Positions 1-5,439 of a DNA stretch of 5,729 bases are shown piece after piece (the first letter of the stretch is position 1; every line of letters starts with the position of its first letter). Below the pieces are notes generated by a model, which had not been told where the DNA came from, made no database searches, and was given only the letters and a program-made list of their open reading frames with translations. The position numbers and the translations under genes are program-made. Source of the stretch: Nitriliruptorales bacterium (GTDB taxonomy: Bacteria > Actinomycetota > Nitriliruptoria > Euzebyales > Egibacteraceae). The DNA lies in contig SLNF01000116.1 of assembly GCA_007133145.1 (NCBI GenBank), positions 1 to 5,729 of the forward strand. The letters are read 5' to 3'.

Positions 1-332
1 AGCGCGTCGGCGAGACCTGGGTGCCCAACGTCGAGGAGACCCCGATCCTCTTCGCCGTCGCCGACAACGACCGGCCGATGGTCGCCATCGAGTTCGTCGA
101 GGCCGACGCCGTCGGCGAGGTCGTCGACCCCGACAACACCTTCATGACCTTCGCCTACTACGACGCCGGGTTCCTCCTGCTGCCGAGCCTCGTCTTCGTC
201 GTGCTCTCCGCCGCCGGGCTCGTGCTCCACCTGCTCCTGCTCGGCTGGGACGAGCGCCGGGAGCGGCGCGAGATCGAGGAGGACCTCGCCGAGGCCCCGC
301 CGGAGGAGGAGAAGGTCCCCGCCGGCGTGTGA
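1..332 (+). CDS. C-terminal part of an unrecognised single-pass membrane protein (5' end outside the window)
   Basis: The reading frame is already open at the left edge (first full codon at base 3) and ends at TGA 330-332, giving about 109 visible residues. The GTG at base 21 could serve as a start, but the coding-like sequence before it (RVGETW) suggests the true start lies outside. The visible part has a mixed, probably extracytoplasmic stretch (WVPNVEETPILFAV and onward). It is followed by one strong hydrophobic segment at about bases 168-248 (GFLLLPSLVFVVLSAAGL onward) and a highly charged tail (WDERRERREIEEDLAE, then a Pro/Glu-rich end). The Arg cluster right after the membrane segment places the tail in the cytoplasm by the positive-inside rule. 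I do not recognise the family. It converges with the HigBA pair, 37 bases away, and nothing visible ties it to cytochrome maturation. That it is coding is fairly certain; its function is unknown. Confidence 0.7.
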   Translation, partial: RVGETWVPNVEETPILFAVADNDRPMVAIEFVEADAVGEVVDPDNTFMTFAYYDAGFLLLPSLVFVVLSAAGLVLHLLLLGWDERRERREIEEDLAEAPPEEEKVPAGV

Positions 333-369
333 GGCGCGCCGGACCCGAGCCTCCGCTGCGCTCGTCGCC

Positions 370-663
370 TCATGGCGTCGTGGGGCTGACCTCACGCTCA
401 AGGCGGTCGCCGAGGCGGTCAGCCTCGACGTCGAGGTCGTACTGCGCCTGAAGGTTGAGCCAGAACCTCGGGCTCGTCCCGAAGTAGCGGGCGAGGCGCA
501 GCGCCGTATCGGCGGTGACGCTCCGTCTGCCGTGGACGATCTCGTTGATGCGCCGCGGCGGCACGCTGATGCGCTTGGCCAGTCGCGACTGCGACAGTCC
601 GGAGGGCTCGAGGAACTCTTCGAGCAGTACCTCGCCAGGGTGCACGGCCGGCAGTTTCGTCAT
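370..663 (-). CDS. higA: HigA-type antitoxin, XRE-family helix-turn-helix protein
   Basis: This 97-residue protein matches the HigA/VapI antitoxin family, which is usually about 95-105 residues. It opens with the family signature HPGEVLLEEFLEPSGLSQ. A helix-turn-helix follows at about residues 23-65 (SQSRLAKRISVPPRRINEI, then HGRRSVTADTALRLARYFG), and then the typical FWLNLQAQYDLD element. By family knowledge it binds and neutralises HigB and represses its own operon by binding a palindrome at the promoter; a perfect 15-bp palindrome lies upstream of higB at 973-987. The ATG at 663 is well supported: AGGAGG lies 8 bases before it on the minus strand. The gene lies 12 bases after higB, the toxin-first order typical of hig modules. 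The last residues (VSPTTP) are not part of the conserved core. Confidence 0.92.
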   Translation of the reverse strand: MTKLPAVHPGEVLLEEFLEPSGLSQSRLAKRISVPPRRINEIVHGRRSVTADTALRLARYFGTSPRFWLNLQAQYDLDVEADRLGDRLEREVSPTTP

Positions 664-671
664 CCTGCTCC

Positions 672-677
672 CCTCCT
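672..677 (-). promoter_or_regulatory. Shine-Dalgarno sequence of higA, overlapping the higB stop codon
   Basis: On the minus strand the end of higB reads TAGGAGGGGAGCAGG just before the higA ATG. AGGAGG is a full anti-16S match 8 bases from the start. The TAG stop of higB (678-676) shares its last two bases with this site, so ribosomes ending higB translation sit on the higA ribosome binding site. This contrasts with higB itself, which has no such site, and would favour antitoxin synthesis over toxin. Confidence 0.8.
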
Positions 678-960
678 AGGAGTGACAGTCCACGATCTCG
701 ACGTCGTAGGCATGACCGGATTCCCAACGGAAGCAGATGCGCCACTGGTCGTTGACGCGGACGGAGTATTGTCCCTGCCGGTTACCACTCAAGCGTTCGA
801 GCCGGTTCCCCGGCGGTACCCGGAGGTCGGCGAGGTCTTCGGCCGCGTCGATCATCCGGAGCTTGCGCAAGGCGGCCCTGCTCAGTTCGGGTGACCACCG
901 CTTCACCCGCTGCCTCGCAGCGAGCCGTTCTGTATCTCGGTCACGAAAGGAGCGGATCAT
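676..960 (-). CDS. higB: HigB-type toxin of the RelE superfamily (mRNA interferase)
   Basis: This protein of 94 residues has the HigB family pattern from end to end. It starts with MIRSFRDRDTERL and has an Arg-rich helical half (residues 12-40). Then come PPGNRLERLSGNRQGQYSVR and the core strand VNDQWRICFRWE (residues 69-80), with a YDVEIVDCH end containing the conserved C-terminal His93. Members of this family cleave mRNA on the ribosome and are held inactive by HigA. No core element is missing, so the toxin looks intact. I start it at ATG 960 because family proteins begin MI(R/K)SF; a GTG directly before it (963-961) would add one residue. No Shine-Dalgarno sequence precedes either start, and a -10-like TATGCT lies 8 bases before the ATG, which suggests a leaderless message. 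Codons are less G/C-biased at the third position (GAT, ACA, GAA, AGT, GGT, CAA, TGT) than in the downstream operon, consistent with acquisition by transfer. Confidence 0.92.
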   Translation of the reverse strand: MIRSFRDRDTERLAARQRVKRWSPELSRAALRKLRMIDAAEDLADLRVPPGNRLERLSGNRQGQYSVRVNDQWRICFRWESGHAYDVEIVDCHS

Positions 961-968
961 CACAACCG

Positions 969-974
969 AGCATA
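969..974 (-). promoter_or_regulatory. Candidate -10 element of the higBA promoter
   Basis: TATGCT on the minus strand fits the TANNNT pattern of an actinobacterial -10 box. It ends 8 bases before the higB ATG (5 before the alternative GTG), which would place the transcription start at or next to the start codon. No convincing -35 hexamer is seen 16-18 bases upstream. It overlaps the first bases of the 973-987 palindrome, as expected for an autorepressed promoter. The call rests on position and pattern only. Confidence 0.45.
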
Positions 975-987
975 ACGCGTCGCGTTA
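973..987. promoter_or_regulatory. 15-bp palindrome, likely HigA operator
   Basis: TAACGCG-T-CGCGTTA is a perfect inverted repeat with 7-bp arms and a single central base, 12 bases upstream of the higB ATG. It overlaps the candidate -10 box and fills part of the -10 to -35 spacer. HigA-family antitoxins dimerise and bind short palindromes in their own promoters, so this is the natural operator candidate. The match to HigA is an inference from position and symmetry. Confidence 0.6.
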
Positions 988-997
988 CGTTTCGGCT

Positions 998-1048
998 TGC
1001 CGGACCGCCACGCCGCTGTTGTGCTCCGGCTGCCGAGGCGGTCCGGCA
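998..1048. repeat. Inverted repeat with perfect 12-bp arms in the higB-resA divergent region
   Basis: TGCCGGACCGCC (998-1009) is exactly complementary to GGCGGTCCGGCA (1037-1048), with a 27-base spacer. After one A-A mismatch two more base pairs can form inside (1011-1012 with 1034-1035). The dyad starts about where the higB -35 region would be and ends 13 bases before the resA -10 box, covering the resA -35 position. No T-tract follows either arm, so a classical terminator is unlikely. It could be a two-site operator for an unknown regulator, an RNA hairpin in a longer resA leader, or a remnant of the insertion that brought higBA. Confidence 0.65.
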
Positions 1049-1061
1049 GGTCCCCGCGACC

Positions 1062-1067
1062 TAGACT
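1062..1067 (+). promoter_or_regulatory. Candidate -10 element of the resA operon promoter
   Basis: TAGACT fits the TANNNT pattern and ends 10 bases before the resA ATG. A transcript from it would start within a few bases of the ATG, giving a leaderless or nearly leaderless message; no Shine-Dalgarno sequence lies at a useful distance (AGG at 1073-1075 is too close). There is no recognisable -35 hexamer; its expected place lies inside the right arm of the 998-1048 dyad. As the following genes overlap or nearly touch, this may be the promoter for the whole four-gene operon. Confidence 0.5.
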
Positions 1068-1077
1068 GGCGCAGGCC

Positions 1078-1653
1078 ATGCCGACCGCGCTCGTGCTCCT
1101 CGTCGCCCTCGCCCTGCTCGCGGGCTGCGCGAGCGGTACGCCGACGGAGACCGGCGCGGGGTTCGTCGCCGGGTCGGGCAGCGTCGACCTCGAGCCGGAG
1201 GACCGCGAGCCCGCCCCCGACGTCGCCGGGGAGACGCTCGAGGGCGAGCCGCTCGCGCTCGGCGACCTCGACGGCATCGTCGTCGTGAACTTCTGGGCCT
1301 CCTGGTGCGGGCCGTGCGCCGCCGAGGCCCCCGACCTCGTCGCCGTCCACGAGCGCTACGCCGACCGGGGCGCCCAGTTGCTCGGCGTCAACGTCCGTGA
1401 CTCCGAGACGAACGCGCGCTCCTTCGAGCGGGACTTCGGCAAGCCCTACCCCTCGCTCTACGACGCCGACCAGTCGATCGCCGCGGCCTTCGGCGGCATC
1501 GGCGCGAGCGCGCTGCCGACGACGATCATCGTCGACGCCGACGGGCGCGTCGCCGCGCGCCTCTTCGGCCAGGTCGACGAGACCGCGCTGTCCTCGCGTG
1601 TGGAGGCGCTGCTCGAGGAGACCGCCGCCGACGCCTCGGGGGGCGGGCGGTGA
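1078..1653 (+). CDS. resA: ResA/CcsX-type thiol-disulfide oxidoreductase, membrane-anchored lipoprotein (cytochrome c maturation)
   Basis: This thioredoxin-like protein of 191 residues reduces the disulfide of apocytochrome c CXXCH motifs outside the membrane so that heme can be attached. A hydrophobic signal ends in the lipobox LLAGC with the lipid-modified Cys17. A Pro/Glu-rich linker follows. The TlpA/ResA fold begins near residue 46, with VVNFWASWCGPC (redox cysteines 77 and 80), the usual Glu of the CxPCxxExP pattern at 83, LLGVNV, and the cis-proline loop ALPTT (Pro147). The C-terminus is a short Ala/Glu helix and Gly-rich tail. I chose ATG 1078 because it begins directly at the signal peptide and follows a -10-like TAGACT. 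Its n-region has no Lys or Arg, which is unusual. In-frame GTG 1021 or TTG 997 would add an Arg-rich lead but lack ribosome binding sites. The TGA stop overlaps the ccdA start by 4 bases. Confidence 0.88.
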   Translation: MPTALVLLVALALLAGCASGTPTETGAGFVAGSGSVDLEPEDREPAPDVAGETLEGEPLALGDLDGIVVVNFWASWCGPCAAEAPDLVAVHERYADRGAQLLGVNVRDSETNARSFERDFGKPYPSLYDADQSIAAAFGGIGASALPTTIIVDADGRVAARLFGQVDETALSSRVEALLEETAADASGGGR

Positions 1654-2453
1654 CGGGCTCGACGGCGGTCCTCGCCCAGGTGTCCTGCACCGGGGTCGTC
1701 TGCGACCTCGTCGCCAACGCCAACGTCCTTCTCGCGCTGCCGGTGGCCTTCGCCGCGGGGATCGTCTCGTTCGCCTCACCGTGCGTCGTGCCGCTCGTGC
1801 CCGGCTACCTCTCGTTCATGACGGGGCTGTCGGGCGCCGAGCTCGCCGCCGGCCGCGTCCGCGGCGGGCGGGCGCGGGTGCTCGCCGGGGGGCTGCTCTT
1901 CACCCTCGGCTTCGCGATCCCCTTCACGCTCATCGGCCTGCTCGGCGGGGCGGTGAGCGTCGCGCTGGCCGACTGGCGCTGGCAGGTCGCGCTCGGCCTG
2001 CTCGTGGCCTTCTTCGGCCTCGCCTTCACCGGCCTGCTGCCGTTCGACCTGCTGCGGCGCGAGGCGCGCGTGAGCCACCGCGCGGTCGACAAGGGCGTGC
2101 TCGGCGCGATGCCGCTCGGGTTCGTCTTCGGGGTCGGCTGGACACCCTGCATCGGCCCGGCGCTGTCGGCGATCTTCGCGCTCACCGCCACCCAGGCCGC
2201 CGGCAGCGTCGCCCGCGGCGGCCTCCTCGCCTTCGTCTACGCCATCGGCCTCGGCCTGCCCTTCATCGTCCTCGGGCTCGCGTTCCACCGCGCCGGCGGC
2301 GCGCTCGCCTTCCTCCAGCGCAACGCCGGACGGCTCCAGGTCATCGGTGGCTTCTTCCTCGTCGCCGTCGGCCTCGCGATCGCCACGGGGCTGTGGCAGG
2401 AGTTCATCAACGCGCTGCGTCCGCTCATCAGCAGCTTCGAGACGGTGCTGTGA
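1650..2453 (+). CDS. ccdA: CcdA-type thiol-disulfide interchange membrane protein
   Basis: This protein of 267 residues carries electrons from cytoplasmic thioredoxin across the membrane to ResA. It has about six hydrophobic segments in two similar halves, as in the CcdA/DsbD-beta family. Each half holds one redox cysteine: Cys45 in VSFASPCVVPLVPGYLSFMT and Cys167 in FGVGWTPCIGPALSAI, both near-canonical motifs. The length suits the family (about 230-270). It starts at GTG 1650, sharing GTGA with the resA stop, with a G-rich run just upstream; translation is probably coupled to resA. An extra cysteine pair in the N-terminal tail (Cys13 and Cys18, VSCTGVVCDL), ahead of the first membrane segment, is not part of the usual core. 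Other CcdA-like proteins serve DsbD-type or methylamine systems, but the flanking resA, resB and ccsB settle its role as cytochrome c maturation. Confidence 0.93.
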   Translation: MTGSTAVLAQVSCTGVVCDLVANANVLLALPVAFAAGIVSFASPCVVPLVPGYLSFMTGLSGAELAAGRVRGGRARVLAGGLLFTLGFAIPFTLIGLLGGAVSVALADWRWQVALGLLVAFFGLAFTGLLPFDLLRREARVSHRAVDKGVLGAMPLGFVFGVGWTPCIGPALSAIFALTATQAAGSVARGGLLAFVYAIGLGLPFIVLGLAFHRAGGALAFLQRNAGRLQVIGGFFLVAVGLAIATGLWQEFINALRPLISSFETVL

Positions 2454-2457
2454 GGCC

Positions 2458-4068
2458 GTGACCCAGACCGCGCCGAGCCGGGAGCCCACCCGCGCGCCCG
2501 CGCGCGGACCCGCGCTGCCCGACGTGCCGGGGCCGGGGGAGACCGCGCGGCGGGCGTGGCGCTGGCTGCGGCGGATGTCGACGGCGATCTGGCTGCTCTT
2601 CGCCCTCGCCGCCGCCTCGGTCGTCGCGACGTTCGTGCCCCAGGAGCCGGTCATCCCCACGACCGTGGCCGACTGGCGCGCCGGCGTCGAGGGGCCGGGC
2701 CCCGAGGTCTCGGCGGTCTTCGACGCCCTCGGGCTCTACGACGTCTACGGCTCGACGTGGTTCGCGGTGATCGTCGTCCTGCTCTTCGTGAGCCTCACCG
2801 GCTGCCTCATCCCGCGCTGGCGCGCCTTCCTGCGCGACGCCCGCCGACCCCCGCCGCGCGGCCGCGGGCTCGCCCGTCTGCGGTCCTCGACGACGCTGCG
2901 CACCGACCTCGACCCCGAGGCCGCCCTCGACGCCGTCGAGGCGGGCCTGGCCAAGCGCCGCTACCGCCGCCGACGCCTCGCCGGGCCGGAGACCGCCTCG
3001 GGCCTGCCGCAGGTCGCCGCCGAGCGGGGGCGCTGGCGCGAGGGCGGCAGCCTGCTCTTCCACGCGTCGTTCTACCTGCTGCTCGTCGGCATCGTCGTCG
3101 CGCAGGGCTTCGGCTTCGTCGGGCAGGTCAACGTCGCCGAGGGGCAGGCCTTCACCGACACCCGGGTGAGCTACGACGTCGCCGACCCCGGACGCTTCTT
3201 CGAGCTCGCCGACCACGCCGGCTTCGCCCTGCGCCTCGACGAGTTCGAGCTCGCGTTCTTCGAGGACGGCACCCCGGAGCGCTTCATCTCCGAGGTCACC
3301 GTCCTCGAGGACGGCGAGGAGGTCCGCACCGGCGAGCGCGTCGCGGTCAACGAGCGCCTCGAGCACGCGGGGATGCACGTCTACCAGATGCGCTTCGGCA
3401 TGGCCCCCCGCCTCGAGGTCCGCGCCGGCGACGACGCCCTCTTCGCCAACCAGGTCATGCTCGGCCAGGGCGAGGCCAACACCTGGACCGGGGTCGCGAA
3501 GGTCTCCTCCGCCGACCCCCAGATCGCCCTCGAGATCCTCCTCGTGCCCGACTTCGCGCTCGACGACGACGGCGAGCCGATCTCGGCGGGTCCGGCTCCC
3601 CGCGAGCCGCGGCTCTTCGCCAACCTCTGGGTCGGCGACCTTGGGCTCGAGCGGCCGCTGCCGGCCACGCAGTTCGACCGCGACGGCGGGCAGCGCGTCG
3701 ACACCGTCGAGCTCGGCGAGGGCGAGAGCGCGGCCCTGCTCGGCGGGGCGCTCGAGGTCGCGTTCCCCGAGCTCACGATGTGGTCGGGCTTCCAGGTCGC
3801 CCACCAGCCAGGGCGCGGGATCCTCCTCGCCGCCGGGGTGCTCGTGCTCGTAGGGCTGGTACCCTCGCTCTACGCCTACCGGCGGCGGATCTGGGCGGAG
3901 GCCCGCCCGGTCCCCGGCGGCAGCGAGGTCACCGTCGCCGGGGTCGCCCTCCAGCGGGTCGAGGCCTTCGACGACGCCTACGCCGAGCTCGTCAGCGAGG
4001 TCACCGACGCGCTCGACGCGGTGGAGCGGACCCCAGGGGAGTCCCACGAGGAGGAACAGCAAGGCTGA
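2458..4068 (+). CDS. resB: ResB/Ccs1, heme export and ligation subunit of System II cytochrome c synthetase
   Basis: This protein of 536 residues fits the ResB/Ccs1 family. A Pro/Arg-rich cytoplasmic lead of about 40 residues comes first. Membrane segment 1 (MSTAIWLLFALAAASVVATF, from residue 40) ends in the typical FVPQEP. Segment 2 is near 101-121 (WFAVIVVLLFVSLTGCLIPR). A basic cytoplasmic loop leads to segment 3 (SLLFHASFYLLLVGIVVAQG), whose His202 sits at the place of the transmembrane heme-ligand histidine described for this family. A large extracytoplasmic domain (about 226-450) precedes the last membrane segment near 455-476 and a cytoplasmic tail. Four membrane segments with a big loop before the last are diagnostic. 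ResB works with CcsB to deliver and attach heme. GTG 2458 lies 4 bases after the ccdA stop with only a weak TGAGG nearby, so reinitiation from ccdA is likely. GTG 2524 is a less likely start. The stop overlaps the ccsB ATG by one base. Confidence 0.92.
   Translation: MTQTAPSREPTRAPARGPALPDVPGPGETARRAWRWLRRMSTAIWLLFALAAASVVATFVPQEPVIPTTVADWRAGVEGPGPEVSAVFDALGLYDVYGSTWFAVIVVLLFVSLTGCLIPRWRAFLRDARRPPPRGRGLARLRSSTTLRTDLDPEAALDAVEAGLAKRRYRRRRLAGPETASGLPQVAAERGRWREGGSLLFHASFYLLLVGIVVAQGFGFVGQVNVAEGQAFTDTRVSYDVADPGRFFELADHAGFALRLDEFELAFFEDGTPERFISEVTVLEDGEEVRTGERVAVNERLEHAGMHVYQMRFGMAPRLEVRAGDDALFANQVMLGQGEANTWTGVAKVSSADPQIALEILLVPDFALDDDGEPISAGPAPREPRLFANLWVGDLGLERPLPATQFDRDGGQRVDTVELGEGESAALLGGALEVAFPELTMWSGFQVAHQPGRGILLAAGVLVLVGLVPSLYAYRRRIWAEARPVPGGSEVTVAGVALQRVEAFDDAYAELVSEVTDALDAVERTPGESHEEEQQG
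4048..4054 (+). promoter_or_regulatory. Purine-rich ribosome binding region of ccsB inside the resB 3' end
   Basis: GAGGAGG is a strong anti-16S match but lies 13 bases before the ccsB ATG, longer than the usual 5-9. A second weak match, AAGG at 4061-4064, is only 3 bases away. The TGATG junction suggests that stop-start coupling with resB assists initiation. Confidence 0.45.
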
Positions 4069-5333
4069 TGGCAGAGCTCTACGACCCCCAGCTCGGTGCG
4101 GCCTCGAACGCGCTGTTCAACACCGCGCTCGCCGCCTACCTCCTCGCGATGGTCGGCTACTTCTTCCGCATGGCCTTCACCCGCGTGGCCGAGGGCCAGA
4201 CGACCTCGACGGCGGCGGGCCGGCGCATCGGCGTCGCCGCGACCGTCGTGGCCTCGGTCGGGGCGCTCGCCCACACCGCGAGCATCGTCACCCGCGGGCT
4301 CGCCGCCGAGCGCGTGCCGTGGGCGAACATGTACGAGTACTCCTCGGGGCTCTCGCTGCTCGCCGTGGTCATCGGCCTCGTCGTCCTCCAGCGTCGCCTC
4401 GGCCTCGGGCACCTCATGGGCTTCGTCCTCGCCACCGCGACGGTGACGATGGCGATCGCACTCATGCTCTACACCGACCCCGGGCCGGTCGTCCCGGCGT
4501 TGCAGAGCTACTGGATCCGCATCCACGTGACCGCGGCGATGGTCGCCTCGGCGATCTTCATGGTCGCCTTCGCCGCCTCGGCGCTCTACCTCGTCAAGGA
4601 CACCGCCGAGCGGCGGGTCGCCGAGCGCTCCGGGCAGGGCTTCACCGGCTCGACGGTCGGCGCGGCGTCGCTGACCCCCGGCGCGGAGGTCGCCGACGGG
4701 CAGGCCGGCGCCGTGGCCACCGGCGAGGCCGCCTCGTCGAGCGGTGCGGGCGCCTCGCTGGCCGGTGAGGGCGCCGTGCCCGCCGCCGGTGGGGACCAGC
4801 CCGACGACCGCCTCGACGGCGACGCCGTCGAGGCCGCCGGCTACGTGAGCCCCCTCGAGCAGCGACGGGTGCTGTCGGCCTGGCCGTTCGGCGTCGTGCC
4901 CGCCGCCGTCGTCGGGCCCTTCACCCTCGTCGTCTACCAGGCGCCGGTCACCGCGACCGTCGCCGCCGCGGTGGCCGCGACGATCGGGCTGCTCGCCCGC
5001 TGGTCGGTGCCGCACCTGCCCGACGCCAAGACCCTCGACACGCTGGCCTACCGCACGATCGCCTTCGGCTTCCCGATCTGGACGTTCTCGATCATCGCCG
5101 GGGCGGTCTGGGCCGAGGAGGCCTGGGGCCGGTTCTGGGGCTGGGACCCCAAGGAGACCGGGTCGTTCTTCACCTGGGTGCTCTACGCCGCCTACCTCCA
5201 CGCCCGCTCGACGAGCGGTTGGCGCGGACGGCGTGCCGCCTGGATCGCCGTCGTGTCCTTCGCCGCGCTCATGGTGACGTACTACGTCGTCAACCTCTTC
5301 GTCGTCGGCCTCCACAGCTACGCCGGCGTCTAG
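4068..5333 (+). CDS. ccsB: CcsB (CcsA/ResC family), heme-handling subunit of System II cytochrome c synthetase, with an enlarged central region
   Basis: This polytopic protein of 421 residues forms the cytochrome c synthetase with ResB. The tryptophan-rich heme-binding motif is clear at residues 353-363 (WGRFWGWDPKE). Family histidines are at 153 (SYWIRIHV), 378 (YLHAR, in a membrane segment) and 416 (GLHSYAGV); these fit the two external heme ligands and the membrane histidine described for CcsA-type proteins. VPWANMYEYSSG (83-94) and LPDAKTLDTLAYRT (317-330) are also family motifs. The oddity lies between them. After SALYLVKD (residue 178) come about 85 Ala/Gly/Ser/Glu-rich residues, probably disordered and cytoplasmic, then two hydrophobic stretches (about 273-290 and 292-310). 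Actinobacterial homologues as I recall them are about 320-330 residues and join these points with a short loop. The catalytic half is intact, so function is expected. The gene closes the operon; its stop lies in a 12-bp tandem duplication. Confidence 0.93.
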   Translation: MAELYDPQLGAASNALFNTALAAYLLAMVGYFFRMAFTRVAEGQTTSTAAGRRIGVAATVVASVGALAHTASIVTRGLAAERVPWANMYEYSSGLSLLAVVIGLVVLQRRLGLGHLMGFVLATATVTMAIALMLYTDPGPVVPALQSYWIRIHVTAAMVASAIFMVAFAASALYLVKDTAERRVAERSGQGFTGSTVGAASLTPGAEVADGQAGAVATGEAASSSGAGASLAGEGAVPAAGGDQPDDRLDGDAVEAAGYVSPLEQRRVLSAWPFGVVPAAVVGPFTLVVYQAPVTATVAAAVAATIGLLARWSVPHLPDAKTLDTLAYRTIAFGFPIWTFSIIAGAVWAEEAWGRFWGWDPKETGSFFTWVLYAAYLHARSTSGWRGRRAAWIAVVSFAALMVTYYVVNLFVVGLHSYAGV

Positions 5334-5352
5334 GACGGCGTCTAGGACGGCG
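5325..5352 (+). repeat. 12-bp tandem duplication spanning the ccsB stop codon
   Basis: GGCGTCTAGGAC occurs at 5325-5336 and again at 5337-5348, followed by a further GGCG. The unit is four codons long, so the second copy repeats the final Val codon and TAG stop in the same frame, leaving a back-up stop four codons downstream. It looks like a recent slippage or tandem duplication event. Confidence 0.85.
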
Positions 5353-5364
5353 CCGCGACGGCGC
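5350..5364. terminator. GC-rich hairpin after ccsB, possible (weak) transcription terminator
   Basis: GCGCCG-CGA-CGGCGC forms a perfect 6-bp stem with a 3-base loop, 16 bases after the ccsB stop and between two convergent genes. No T-tract follows on either strand, so it is not a classical intrinsic terminator. U-less GC hairpins have been proposed as terminators in actinobacteria, but such stems are also common by chance at this G+C content. Confidence 0.3.
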
Positions 5365-5439
5365 TGAGCCCGGCCCGTCGGCCCTCGGGGTCCGGTCGCA
5401 ACCTCGGCGCGGTGGTCGCGTCGGCACCGCCCCGGCGTG

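Noticed and set aside
331..353. GAGGC ... GCCTC 5-bp inverted repeat after the first gene, considered as a terminator.
   Set aside because: Short stem, 13-base loop and no T-tract; easily due to chance at this G+C content.
402..420. Direct repeat AGGCGGTC near the end of higA.
   Set aside because: It encodes a repeated Asp-Arg-Leu in the antitoxin C-terminus and is too short to mean more than similar codons.
423..436. 14-bp perfect palindrome CCTCGACGTCGAGG.
   Set aside because: It lies within the 3' part of higA where the codons for DLDVEA of a conserved HigA segment naturally give this symmetry; no regulatory position.
985..1779. Minus-strand open frame of about 264 codons across resA.
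   Set aside because: Arg/Gly-rich shadow of resA, with no start signal or domain pattern.
2428..4062. Long open frame on the minus strand across resB (about 544 codons).
   Set aside because: Its translation is Glu/Gly/Asp/Val-rich without any domain pattern, the usual product of reading a GC-rich gene backwards. ResB on the plus strand has clear family features.
2556..4067. The ccsB reading frame stays open for about 1.5 kb upstream through resB, suggesting a fusion or a much larger protein.
   Set aside because: The upstream part is Arg/Ala/Pro-rich shadow translation in another frame of resB. The ccsB family start is at ATG 4068 and resB is complete in its own frame; open antisense and shifted frames are expected at this G+C content.
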